From contig QJZR01000010.1 of NCBI GenBank assembly GCA_003246625.1, positions 124,001 through 188,000 on the forward strand: a DNA stretch of 64,000 nucleotides, written 5' to 3'. Origin of the DNA: Alphaproteobacteria bacterium. Its GTDB lineage: Bacteria > Pseudomonadota > Alphaproteobacteria > Rhodospirillales > Rhodospirillaceae. Below the pieces are notes generated by a model. It was not told the origin of the DNA, did not search any database, and saw nothing but the letters and a program-made list of their open reading frames with translations. The translations under genes and the position numbers were made by a program. This document shows, in pieces, positions 57,934 to 64,000 of the stretch (position 1 is the stretch's first letter; each line of letters begins with the position of its first letter).

Positions 57934-58725
57934 TCATTCGGTCTCGGGCGGCGGCGCCGCCGGAGCGTCCGCCACGGGGGCGCGGTCCGAATTCCGCGCC
58001 ACGATATCCTGAATCCTTTGAAAAAGCGTTTCCACGTCGCGTTCCGCGCCGCCGTCGTTCCATTCCAGGCGGCAGTCGGCGGGTCCGGTCTCGGGATCGG
58101 CCATGATCACCACCGAGCCCTCGAAACCGCGGTCGCGGGCCAGGGGCTCGACGCGGTCGCGCACCGCCTCGGCGTTTTCCGGCGCGACGCGCAGAATCAG
58201 GCGCGGCTCGTTCAACAGATGCGGCAGGCAGGCGGCGACCAGGGCCTCGACCTCGGCGACGCCGTGTTCGCGGGCATAGACCGGCAGCAGCTTCTTCACC
58301 ACCGCCACCGCCAGGGCGGCGGCCATGCGATGGGTTTCGGCGTTGGCCACGTCCTGCGCGGCGCGCGCCGCGGTCAACTGGTCGGCGATGGCTTCCAGCG
58401 CCAGCACCTGGAAATGCAGGGCGGAATCCTCGGCGTCCTTCAGCCCCTGGGCATGGCCGAGGACGCGGGCCTCCTCGCGCGTGGCGACCAGGTCCGCCTC
58501 GGTAAAAAGCGGCGGCGGCGGCGGCGGCGGCGCGTCCACCACCTCGGCCTGGGCGTCGATGTCGGGCTCCGGCGCGGTCTTCGGCGGCGTCGCGGGCGCG
58601 TCGAAATCGCGGGAGAACAGGAAACGCCGCACCGCCATCGCCGCGGCGATCTCGTCCCCCGCCGGGGCGGCGATGTCGAAGGCGCGGAAGTCCTCCTCCT
58701 TCTTCGATTTGATGGTGGTCGCCAT
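57934..58725 (-). CDS. fliH: Flagellar export regulator FliH
   Basis: FliH regulates the FliI ATPase and links it to the C ring. The 263-residue protein has a disordered N-terminal half with a six-proline run (APPPPPPPLFTEAD), a helical middle (GLKDAEDSALHFQVLALEAI) and the C-terminal domain with AVVKKLLPVYAREHGVAEVE and RLILRVAPENAEAVRDRVEP. It is a diverged family; the FliG-FliH-FliN order supports the call. fliI and fliJ are encoded separately, 3 kb upstream. Confidence 0.88.
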   Translation of the reverse strand: MATTIKSKKEEDFRAFDIAAPAGDEIAAAMAVRRFLFSRDFDAPATPPKTAPEPDIDAQAEVVDAPPPPPPPLFTEADLVATREEARVLGHAQGLKDAEDSALHFQVLALEAIADQLTAARAAQDVANAETHRMAAALAVAVVKKLLPVYAREHGVAEVEALVAACLPHLLNEPRLILRVAPENAEAVRDRVEPLARDRGFEGSVVIMADPETGPADCRLEWNDGGAERDVETLFQRIQDIVARNSDRAPVADAPAAPPPETE

Positions 58726-58767
58726 GCCTGCCTTTCCCGGCTCCGGGGGGAACCCTTCCCCCGGCTA

Positions 58768-59787
58768 TCAATACACCAGTTCGTCTTCTTCCCGGCCTTC
58801 CGAGATCACGATCTGACCGGAATTCGCCAGTTCCTTGGCCAGGGTGACGATCAGGGCCTGGGACTCGTCGACCTCGCGCAGGCGGACCGGCCCCATCGCC
58901 TCCATGTCCTCGCGCAGCATCTTGCCGGCGCGTTCGGACATGTTCTTGAAGAACATTTCCTTGATCGGATCGGACGAACCCTTGAGGGCCAGCGCCAGCT
59001 TGTCCTTCTCGACATGCCGCAGCAGGGTCTGCACGCCCTGCGCGTCGAGCCGCACCAAGTCCTCGAAGGTAAACATCAGGGCCTTGATGCGTTCGGCGGA
59101 TTCGCGGTTGCGCTCCTCCAGGGCCGACATGAAGCGGTTTTCCGAATTGCGGTCGAGGTTGTTGAAGATGTCGGCGATGAGTTCGTGGGAATCGCGGCGG
59201 TTGGTGCGGGCCAGGTTGCTCATGAATTCCGTCCTCAGGGTCTTTTCGACGCCGTCCAGAACCTCCTTCTGCACCGATTCCATGCGCAGCATGCGCATGA
59301 TCACTTCCATCGAGAAGTTCTCGGGCAGCAGGGACAGCACGCGGGCGGCATGGTCGACCTTGATCTTGGACAGCACCACCGCCACCGTCTGCGGATATTC
59401 GTTCTTGAAATAGTTGGCCAACACCTGCTCGTTGACGTTGCCCAGCTTGTCCCACATGGTGCGGCCGGCGGGACCGCGGATTTCCTCCATGATCGTGCTG
59501 ACGCGGTCCTTGGGCAGCGCCTTCATCAACAGGCGCTCGGTGCTTTCGTAGGTGCCGACCAGGGAACCGGTGGCGGAAATCGCGTCGGCGAACTCGATGA
59601 ACAGGCGTTCGACCAGGGCGGCGTTGACCGTGCCCAGGCTGGCCATCACCTGCGAGATTTCCTTGATCTCCTCGTCGTCCATCAACGAGAACAGACGCGC
59701 CGAATGTTCCTCGCCCAACGACAGCAGGAACAAGGCCGCCTTCTGCGGTCCGGTCAGGCTGCGGTAGTCTTCCTTCGCTCGCGCCAC
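58768..59787 (-). CDS. fliG: Flagellar motor switch protein FliG
   Basis: FliG is the rotor protein that contacts MotA. The 339-residue protein has the N-terminal FliF-binding domain ([20 protein letters not shown]), the middle EHPQ-type region reading [20 protein letters not shown] and the C-terminal torque domain ([40 protein letters not shown]) with the expected charged residues. Length is normal. It follows fliF by 51 nt. Confidence 0.98.
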   Translation of the reverse strand: MARAKEDYRSLTGPQKAALFLLSLGEEHSARLFSLMDDEEIKEISQVMASLGTVNAALVERLFIEFADAISATGSLVGTYESTERLLMKALPKDRVSTIMEEIRGPAGRTMWDKLGNVNEQVLANYFKNEYPQTVAVVLSKIKVDHAARVLSLLPENFSMEVIMRMLRMESVQKEVLDGVEKTLRTEFMSNLARTNRRDSHELIADIFNNLDRNSENRFMSALEERNRESAERIKALMFTFEDLVRLDAQGVQTLLRHVEKDKLALALKGSSDPIKEMFFKNMSERAGKMLREDMEAMGPVRLREVDESQALIVTLAKELANSGQIVISEGREEDELVY

Positions 59788-59838
59788 GGTGTGCCGTCTC
59801 CGTCCTGATCAGGGGGCGTTCGCCCGTTGTTCGGGGCC

Positions 59839-61473
59839 TCAGATTTCCTGATACATCCAGTTGCGCACGATGCTCAAGGCCTCCTCGGGGTGTTTGGTGA
59901 CGATCTCGCCGATCTTGCGCAGCGAGGACGCCTTCACCCGGCCTTCCACCTTGTCGATGTCGATCAGTTCCTCGGCCTCGAATTCCTCTTCCTCGTCGGC
60001 GGGAACCATCGCGCCCGAGGGGGCGGCCAGTTGCGGCGCCGTCTGTTCGGTCAACAGCTGGCGGCTGGCCTGTTCGGACGGCGTCGGCAGGCTTTCGAAG
60101 GCGCGGGTGACCAACGGCCGGACGATCAAGAGGATGACCAGGATCGCCACCACCGCGACACCCAGGCCCTCGGCCATGCGCATGATCTCGGCCTTGGTGA
60201 AGCCCAGGAACAGGGTGCCGTCGCCGGGGCCGAAGGCCTCGTCGAGGGACTGGAAGCGCATGTTGATGATTTCCACCTGGTCGCCGCGCGCCGGATCGTA
60301 GCCGACGGCGGAACGCACCAGGGCGCCGATCTTGTCCATCTCGGCGGAGCTGCGGTCCTGGTAATCCTTGCTGCCGTCGGCCTTGGTCGTGGTCGTGCCG
60401 TCGACCAGAACCGCCACCGACAGACGCTTGACCACGCCGTTCTCGCGGATCGAGTTGGCGACCTTCTTGGTGATCTCGTAGTTGGTGGTCTCCACCGTGC
60501 GCGACTGCGCACTGGTGGCGCGGCCGTTTTCGCTGCCCAGGTTGTTGTCGGGCAGGTTCTGCTGCACCGAGACCGCGTCGCTTTGCTTTTCGTCGGTCTG
60601 CGACTTTTCCGCCTCGGTCACCGTGGACCGCACCACCTGGCCGTCCGGATCATAGGTTTCCTGGTTGGTGACGACGCGGTCGAAATCCATTTCCAGGCTG
60701 ACCTGGGCGCGCACCTTGCCGGGGCCGATGGTCCGCGACAGCAGGTCCTCCACCGATTGGGAGAGACGGCGTTCCTGCGTCTGGCGCATTTCCTCCTGGT
60801 TGGAGAACATCACCGCCTTGTCGTCCTCGAAACCGCGGGCCAGCAGCGACCCCCGGTCGTCGACGATGGAAATCCGCGACGGCTTCAGCTTCGGTATCGC
60901 GGCGGCGACCAGATACTGGATGGCGCTGACCTGACCCTTCGACAGGCTGGCCCCCTGCATCCGCAGAATCACCGAGGCGGAGGGTTCCTGGCTCTCGCGC
61001 GAGAACATCTCGCGGCGCGGCAGCACCAGATGCACGCGCGCCGCCTTGACCGCGCCGATCGACATGATGGTGCGGGCCAGTTCGCCTTCCAGGGCGCGCA
61101 CCAGATTGATGTTTTGCATGAAGTTGGTGGCGCCCAGGGCGTCCATCTTGTCGAACAGCTCGTAGCCGTTAACCACGCCGGAGTTGTGCGCCACCTCGGC
61201 GGTTTCCAGGCGCATTTTCAGCATCTGGTCGGAGGGAACGAAGATCGACCGCCCTTCGTCGCGCAACTGGTAGGGAATGACCTTCTCCTCCAGTTGGTGG
61301 GTGATCGCCCGCGCCGCGGCAGGGTCGAGGTCGCCGTAGAGCAGCTCCATCTTCGGGGAGCCCATGCGCATCGAGAAATAGACGATGAACCCAAGAAGCC
61401 CGACGGATACCGCGGCCATCGCCATCAGACGGCCGGGACCCAGACTGCGCAAGGATTGAATGAAGGCGTTCAC
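59839..61473 (-). CDS. fliF: Flagellar MS-ring protein FliF
   Basis: FliF makes the MS ring in the inner membrane. The 544-residue protein has a first membrane helix (LMAMAAVSVGLLGFIVYFSM), ring-building motifs (LYGDLDPAAARAITHQLEEK, ARVHLVLPRREMFSRESQEP, ASVILRMQGASLSKGQVSAI), a large periplasmic part and a second helix (GLGVAVVAILVILLIVRPLV), then a short C-terminal tail that binds FliG (SSLRKIGEIVTKHPEEALSI). It heads the long fliF operon, and the region upstream carries a perfect FlbD-type palindrome and TTAA repeats. Confidence 0.98.
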   Translation of the reverse strand: MNAFIQSLRSLGPGRLMAMAAVSVGLLGFIVYFSMRMGSPKMELLYGDLDPAAARAITHQLEEKVIPYQLRDEGRSIFVPSDQMLKMRLETAEVAHNSGVVNGYELFDKMDALGATNFMQNINLVRALEGELARTIMSIGAVKAARVHLVLPRREMFSRESQEPSASVILRMQGASLSKGQVSAIQYLVAAAIPKLKPSRISIVDDRGSLLARGFEDDKAVMFSNQEEMRQTQERRLSQSVEDLLSRTIGPGKVRAQVSLEMDFDRVVTNQETYDPDGQVVRSTVTEAEKSQTDEKQSDAVSVQQNLPDNNLGSENGRATSAQSRTVETTNYEITKKVANSIRENGVVKRLSVAVLVDGTTTTKADGSKDYQDRSSAEMDKIGALVRSAVGYDPARGDQVEIINMRFQSLDEAFGPGDGTLFLGFTKAEIMRMAEGLGVAVVAILVILLIVRPLVTRAFESLPTPSEQASRQLLTEQTAPQLAAPSGAMVPADEEEEFEAEELIDIDKVEGRVKASSLRKIGEIVTKHPEEALSIVRNWMYQEI

Positions 61474-61554
61474 GGCTTGGCGACCTCGACGTTGACCAGG
61501 GACAGAGTCCCCCCGGGTTGCGGAATCTCCGGGTATCGAGCCTACGCCACGGCG

Positions 61555-61571
61555 TTAAACAGTTGGTTAAC
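61555..61571 (-). promoter_or_regulatory. CtrA-like TTAA repeat at fliF
   Basis: TTAAACAGTTGGTTAAC has two TTAA half-sites with an 8-bp spacer, one more than the CtrA consensus of 7. ctrA itself is encoded 2 kb away. The spacer difference lowers confidence. Confidence 0.45.
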
Positions 61572-61574
61572 ACG

Positions 61575-61589
61575 CGGCAATTTTTGCCG
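61575..61589. promoter_or_regulatory. Perfect FlbD-type palindrome upstream of fliF
   Basis: CGGCAATTTTTGCCG is a perfect inverted repeat (CGGCAA-N3-TTGCCG) and the best copy of the 15-mer found in three other flagellar control regions. It lies 102 nt before the fliF ATG and 22 nt after the fliJ stop. The absence of a T-run on either strand argues against a terminator. Confidence 0.6.
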
Positions 61590-61610
61590 GGTAACCGTCC
61601 GCCCGCGTTC

Positions 61611-62051
61611 TCAGGGCGCTTCGCCGCGATGACGGCGGGAATGGTTGATCGCCGCGACCTCGTCCATCACCACCTGTTCCTTGCGGTTGCGTTCGATCGC
61701 CGCGCGCTGGTCGCGGTTTTTCTGGATCTGTTCCAGGGTCTTGAACTCCTGGAAGGCCTCGGCCACCTTGTCGCGCTGCGCCGCCACCGCGCGGGCAGCG
61801 TCGGCGCGCTGTTTTTGCAGCCGTTCGCGCAGGACCACCGCGGCGGCGGCGAAGGCGGCATAGGCCTGCCCCGCCAGCCCGGTGGGATCGGCGGCGGCCA
61901 CCGCCTGCTCGCGGCGGATTTCCTCCTCCAGGGTCTGCTGCCGGTGGATCACCGCCGCCTCCCGCGCCAGCAGGTCGGCGAGGGCGCGGCGTTCCTCGTC
62001 CACCGTCCACTTCCTCAGCCGGATCAGGGGCCGGATGTCCTGGTTGGCCAT
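61611..62051 (-). CDS. fliJ: Flagellar export stalk protein FliJ
   Basis: FliJ is the coiled-coil stalk of the FliI ATPase. The 146-residue protein is almost wholly helical (LIRLRKWTVDEERRALADLL, IHRQQTLEEEIRREQAVAAA, FKTLEQIQKNRDQRAAIERN) and basic at the end. Its start is 17 nt after the fliI stop. Sequence conservation is low in this family, so size, coiled coil and gene order carry the assignment. Confidence 0.9.
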   Translation of the reverse strand: MANQDIRPLIRLRKWTVDEERRALADLLAREAAVIHRQQTLEEEIRREQAVAAADPTGLAGQAYAAFAAAAVVLRERLQKQRADAARAVAAQRDKVAEAFQEFKTLEQIQKNRDQRAAIERNRKEQVVMDEVAAINHSRRHRGEAP

Positions 62052-62068
62052 CGCCGGTTATCCGCCTT

Positions 62069-63394
62069 TCAGTGCGACAGAATCTGTTCCAGTGCGGCAT
62101 AGCCCGAGGCCAAGTCGGTCGCCTCGGTCTTCGCCTGGGCGAGGAACTGCTCCAGCCCCGTCTGATAGTGAATCGCCTCGTCCACCTCGGGGGTGGTGCC
62201 CTTGCGATAGGCGCCCAGACGGATCAGTTCCGCCATGTCCTCGTAGGTCGCCATCAGCCGCCGCGCGCGGGAAACCAGGGTGTTTTCCTCCACCGAGTTG
62301 CAGGCGGGCATGGTTCGCGACACGCTGCGCAGGATGTTGATCGCCGGATAGCGGCCGCGCTCGGCGATGGCGCGATCGAGGACGATGTGCCCGTCCAGGA
62401 TGCCGCGCACCGCGTCGGCGATCGGCTCGTTCATGTCGTCGCCCTCGACCAGCACGGTGAACAGGCCGGTGATGCTGCCGACGCCGCCCACCCCCGGCCC
62501 GGCGCGTTCGAGCAGGCGGGGCAGCTCGGCGAAGACCGAGGGGGTATAGCCCTTCGACGCCGGCGGCTCCCCGGCGGACAGGCTGATTTCGCGTTGCGCC
62601 ATGGCGAAACGGGTGACGCTGTCCATCAGCACCAGAACGTCCTTGCCGATGTCGCGCAGGTATTCCGCCACCGCCATCGCGGTATAGGCCGCCTGGCGGC
62701 GCATCAGGGGGCTTTCGTCCGAGGTGGCGCAGACGACGATGCTGCGCGCCAGACCTTCCGGCCCCAGGTCGTCCTCCAGAAACTCGCGCGCCTCGCGTCC
62801 GCGTTCGCCGATCAGCCCCATCACCGTGGCGTCCAGGCGGGTGTGACGCGCCATCATCGCCATCAGCGACGACTTGCCGACGCCGGAACCGGAAAAGATG
62901 CCCATGCGCTGGCCACGGCAGCAGGTGAGGAAGGTGTTGAGGGCGCGCACCCCCAGGTCCACCTTGCCGCGCACCCGGTCGCGAGTATGGGCGGACGGCG
63001 GCTGCGCGTGCACCGGATAGGCGACGTCGCCCTTGCGCAGCGGCCCCAGGCCGTCCACCGGCTCGCCGAAGGCGTTGATCACCCGCCCCAGCCACGACGG
63101 ATGCGGATAGATCGAGGGCTGGGTTTCCGCCACCTCGGCGCGGCAGCCCAGGCCCACCCCCTCCAGCGCGGTGAACGCCATCAGAAGCGCCGCGCCGGAG
63201 CGGAAGCCCACCACCTCGCACGGAACGCGGCGGCCGGAGCGGGCGATCAGGTTGCAGCGGTCGCCCACCGACAGCGCGCCGCGCGCGCCGCCGACCTCGA
63301 CCAGCATGCCGGAAACCCCGGTGACGCGGCCGAAGACCTCGTAATCGGGCAACCCCTCGATCTCGTGCAGCATGTTCTGGATAAGAACCGTCAT
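62069..63394 (-). CDS. fliI: Flagellar export ATPase FliI
   Basis: FliI is the hexameric ATPase of flagellar type III export. From the ATG at 63394 the product is 441 residues. It has the Walker A GIFSGSGVGKSSLMAMMARH, GLIGERGREAREFLED, Walker B-type DVLVLMDSVTRFAMAQREIS, GEPPASKGYTPSVFAELPRL and the arginine-finger region (DRAIAERGRYPAINILRSVS). The ORF-track extension of 46 residues would run into the divergent promoter region and lacks family features. It is divergent from ctrA. Confidence 0.97.
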   Translation of the reverse strand: MTVLIQNMLHEIEGLPDYEVFGRVTGVSGMLVEVGGARGALSVGDRCNLIARSGRRVPCEVVGFRSGAALLMAFTALEGVGLGCRAEVAETQPSIYPHPSWLGRVINAFGEPVDGLGPLRKGDVAYPVHAQPPSAHTRDRVRGKVDLGVRALNTFLTCCRGQRMGIFSGSGVGKSSLMAMMARHTRLDATVMGLIGERGREAREFLEDDLGPEGLARSIVVCATSDESPLMRRQAAYTAMAVAEYLRDIGKDVLVLMDSVTRFAMAQREISLSAGEPPASKGYTPSVFAELPRLLERAGPGVGGVGSITGLFTVLVEGDDMNEPIADAVRGILDGHIVLDRAIAERGRYPAINILRSVSRTMPACNSVEENTLVSRARRLMATYEDMAELIRLGAYRKGTTPEVDEAIHYQTGLEQFLAQAKTEATDLASGYAALEQILSH

Positions 63395-63530
63395 TTCCGC
63401 CGTCCCGGTCCGTAAACGCCGCAGTCTAGGCCCACGGGCGTTAAGGTCCGGTAAATTCGTTGCGCGGCGCGGCGCGACTCGGTAATCTGAGGTGGCGTTA
63501 ACCAAAGTTAACAGCAAGGGAATCGAAGCC
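63395..63530. promoter_or_regulatory. Divergent fliI / ctrA control region
   Basis: The 136-bp region contains several CtrA-like half-sites: TTAA-N7-TAAA (63441-63455) and GTTAAC-CAAA-GTTAAC (63497-63512). It also has two GANTC sites (GACTC at 63476, GAATC at 63520), which CcrM would methylate. In Caulobacter ctrA is autoregulated and its P1 promoter is GANTC-methylation-sensitive, so this region is a good candidate for the same type of cell-cycle control. Confidence 0.6.
63441..63455. promoter_or_regulatory. Candidate CtrA box between fliI and ctrA
   Basis: TTAAGGTCCGGTAAA matches TTAA-N7-TTAA with one mismatch in the second half-site, at the correct 7-bp spacing. It lies 46 bp before the fliI ATG and 75 bp before ctrA, so it could serve either gene. 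Confidence 0.45.
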
Positions 63531-64000
63531 ATGCGGGTTCTTCTGGTCGAGGACGACCCCCATCAGGCACGCGCCGTCGAACTGATGCTGCGGTCCGAGG
63601 CGATGGTGGTGGACACCACCGGCCTGGGCGAGGACGGCCTGGAAATCGGCCGTCTGTACGAATACGACATCATCATTCTCGATCTCGGCCTGCCCGACAT
63701 GGACGGCCTGGACGTGCTGCGGCAACTGCGCGCGACCAAGGTGGCGACGCCGGTCCTCATCCTCTCCGGCATGGACGACACCGACCGCAAGATCAAAAGC
63801 CTGGGCCTGGGGGCCGACGACTACCTGACCAAGCCCTTCGAAAAGGGCGAACTGGTCGCCCGCCTGCACGCCATCATCCGCCGCTCCAAGGGACACGCCG
63901 CCTCGGTGATCCGCACCGGCCGCCTCAGCGTCGACCTGGACGCCCGCGCGGTGACCATCGACGACGCGCCGGTGCACCTGACCGGCAAGGAATACGGCAT
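63531..64000 (+). CDS. ctrA: Cell-cycle response regulator CtrA, N-terminal part (runs off the window)
   Basis: CtrA is the master cell-cycle and flagellar regulator of alphaproteobacteria. The first 156 codons encode a receiver domain with the acidic pocket ([20 protein letters not shown]), the phosphoacceptor Asp in [20 protein letters not shown], the conserved Thr/Ser in [10 protein letters not shown] and the Lys in [20 protein letters not shown]. This is followed by the linker [20 protein letters not shown] and the start of the winged-helix DNA-binding domain (VHLTGKEYG). The RRSKGHA linker and the HLTGKEY start are hallmarks of CtrA. The window ends inside the DNA-binding domain. It is divergent from fliI, as in other Rhodospirillales. 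Confidence 0.95.
   Translation, partial: MRVLLVEDDPHQARAVELMLRSEAMVVDTTGLGEDGLEIGRLYEYDIIILDLGLPDMDGLDVLRQLRATKVATPVLILSGMDDTDRKIKSLGLGADDYLTKPFEKGELVARLHAIIRRSKGHAASVIRTGRLSVDLDARAVTIDDAPVHLTGKEYG

Larger units (their letters stand above)
61474..61610. promoter_or_regulatory. fliF upstream control region
   Basis: The 137-bp gap between fliF and the fliJ 3' end holds TTAA-N8-TTAAC (61555-61571), close to a CtrA box (TTAA-N7-TTAA), and immediately beside it the palindrome CGGCAATTTTTGCCG. In Caulobacter, the fliF promoter is activated by CtrA and repressed by FlbD at an adjoining ftr site, so this pairing is the expected class II layout. Confidence 0.6.

Noticed and set aside
61575-61589. Palindrome after fliJ considered as a terminator
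   Set aside because: The stem is only 6 bp with a T3 loop and is not followed by a T-run on either strand; the same 15-mer occurs in promoter regions.
1-64000. tRNA, rRNA, transposase or prophage genes
   Set aside because: None was recognised on either strand; all long non-coding gaps were read and are accounted for by control regions, terminators or a REP-like element.

Overview
The window is a very GC-rich chromosomal segment, almost entirely coding, from an alphaproteobacterium, most likely of the Rhodospirillales (Magnetospirillum/Azospirillum-like). The markers are FliX, FlbD, FlbT and FlaF, a DksA that keeps only one of the four zinc cysteines, a FlgJ with no muramidase domain, and ctrA next to fliI-fliJ. 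No rRNA, tRNA, CRISPR array, phage or transposase was recognised.

Layout. (1) 1-12487, flagellar region A: fliM (partial) and fliL leftward; flgF-flgG-flgA-flgH rightward from a sigma-54 promoter; a flaF-like gene; dksA; fliX divergent from flgI-flgJ-flgN-flgK-flgL, which has its own sigma-54 promoter. (2) 12475-21721, flagellin locus: fliC, flbT and flaF lie between two divergent two-gene sets, each made of a TPR/O-GlcNAc-transferase-like (GT41) protein translationally coupled to a TPR/GT9-like protein. (3) 21881-41738, surface-sugar or flagellin-glycan island: a GT4 enzyme, a small unknown protein, a short CMP-sugar cytidylyltransferase, a 2-hydroxyacid dehydrogenase, a carbamoyltransferase and an M28-like protein. 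These converge on an opposing set: methyltransferase, Gfo/Idh oxidoreductase, DegT aminotransferase, NAD-epimerase, N-formyltransferase, a Maf/GT42-like-GT4 fusion and NeuB. A 1668-residue protein with three GT4 modules completes the island. (4) 41873-48103: an unidentified, possibly axial protein, then fliK-flgD-flgE behind a third sigma-54 promoter. (5) 48315-61473: a long leftward operon, fliF-fliG-fliH-fliN-motA-like-flbD-flhA-flhF-flhG, then a FliK-like protein and a J-domain/SH3 membrane protein. (6) 61611-64000: fliI-fliJ divergent from ctrA.

How it fits together. CtrA probably starts early flagellar gene expression. FlbD, controlled by FliX, would then work with sigma-54 on the rod, ring, hook and junction operons. 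A 15-bp palindrome (CGGCAA-N3-TTGCCG type) recurs about 85-88 bp upstream of the sigma-54 promoters of flgF, flgI (degenerate copy) and fliK, and a perfect copy lies upstream of fliF. This is the best candidate for the FlbD operator and is the strongest regulatory observation here. FlbT/FlaF would set flagellin output, and the GT41/GT9-like pairs plus the nonulosonate-type island are candidates for glycosylating flagellin or the cell surface.

The most novel-looking parts are the mirror-image glycosyltransferase pairs around flagellin, the Maf-like/GT4 fusion beside NeuB, the triple-GT4 giant protein with zinc-ribbon and SGNH-like modules, and a sugar set that includes formyl-, carbamoyl- and methyltransferases but no recognisable NeuC/PseB/PseC/PseG/PseH. 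All functional statements come from reading the sequence and from knowledge of the families; no searches were run.
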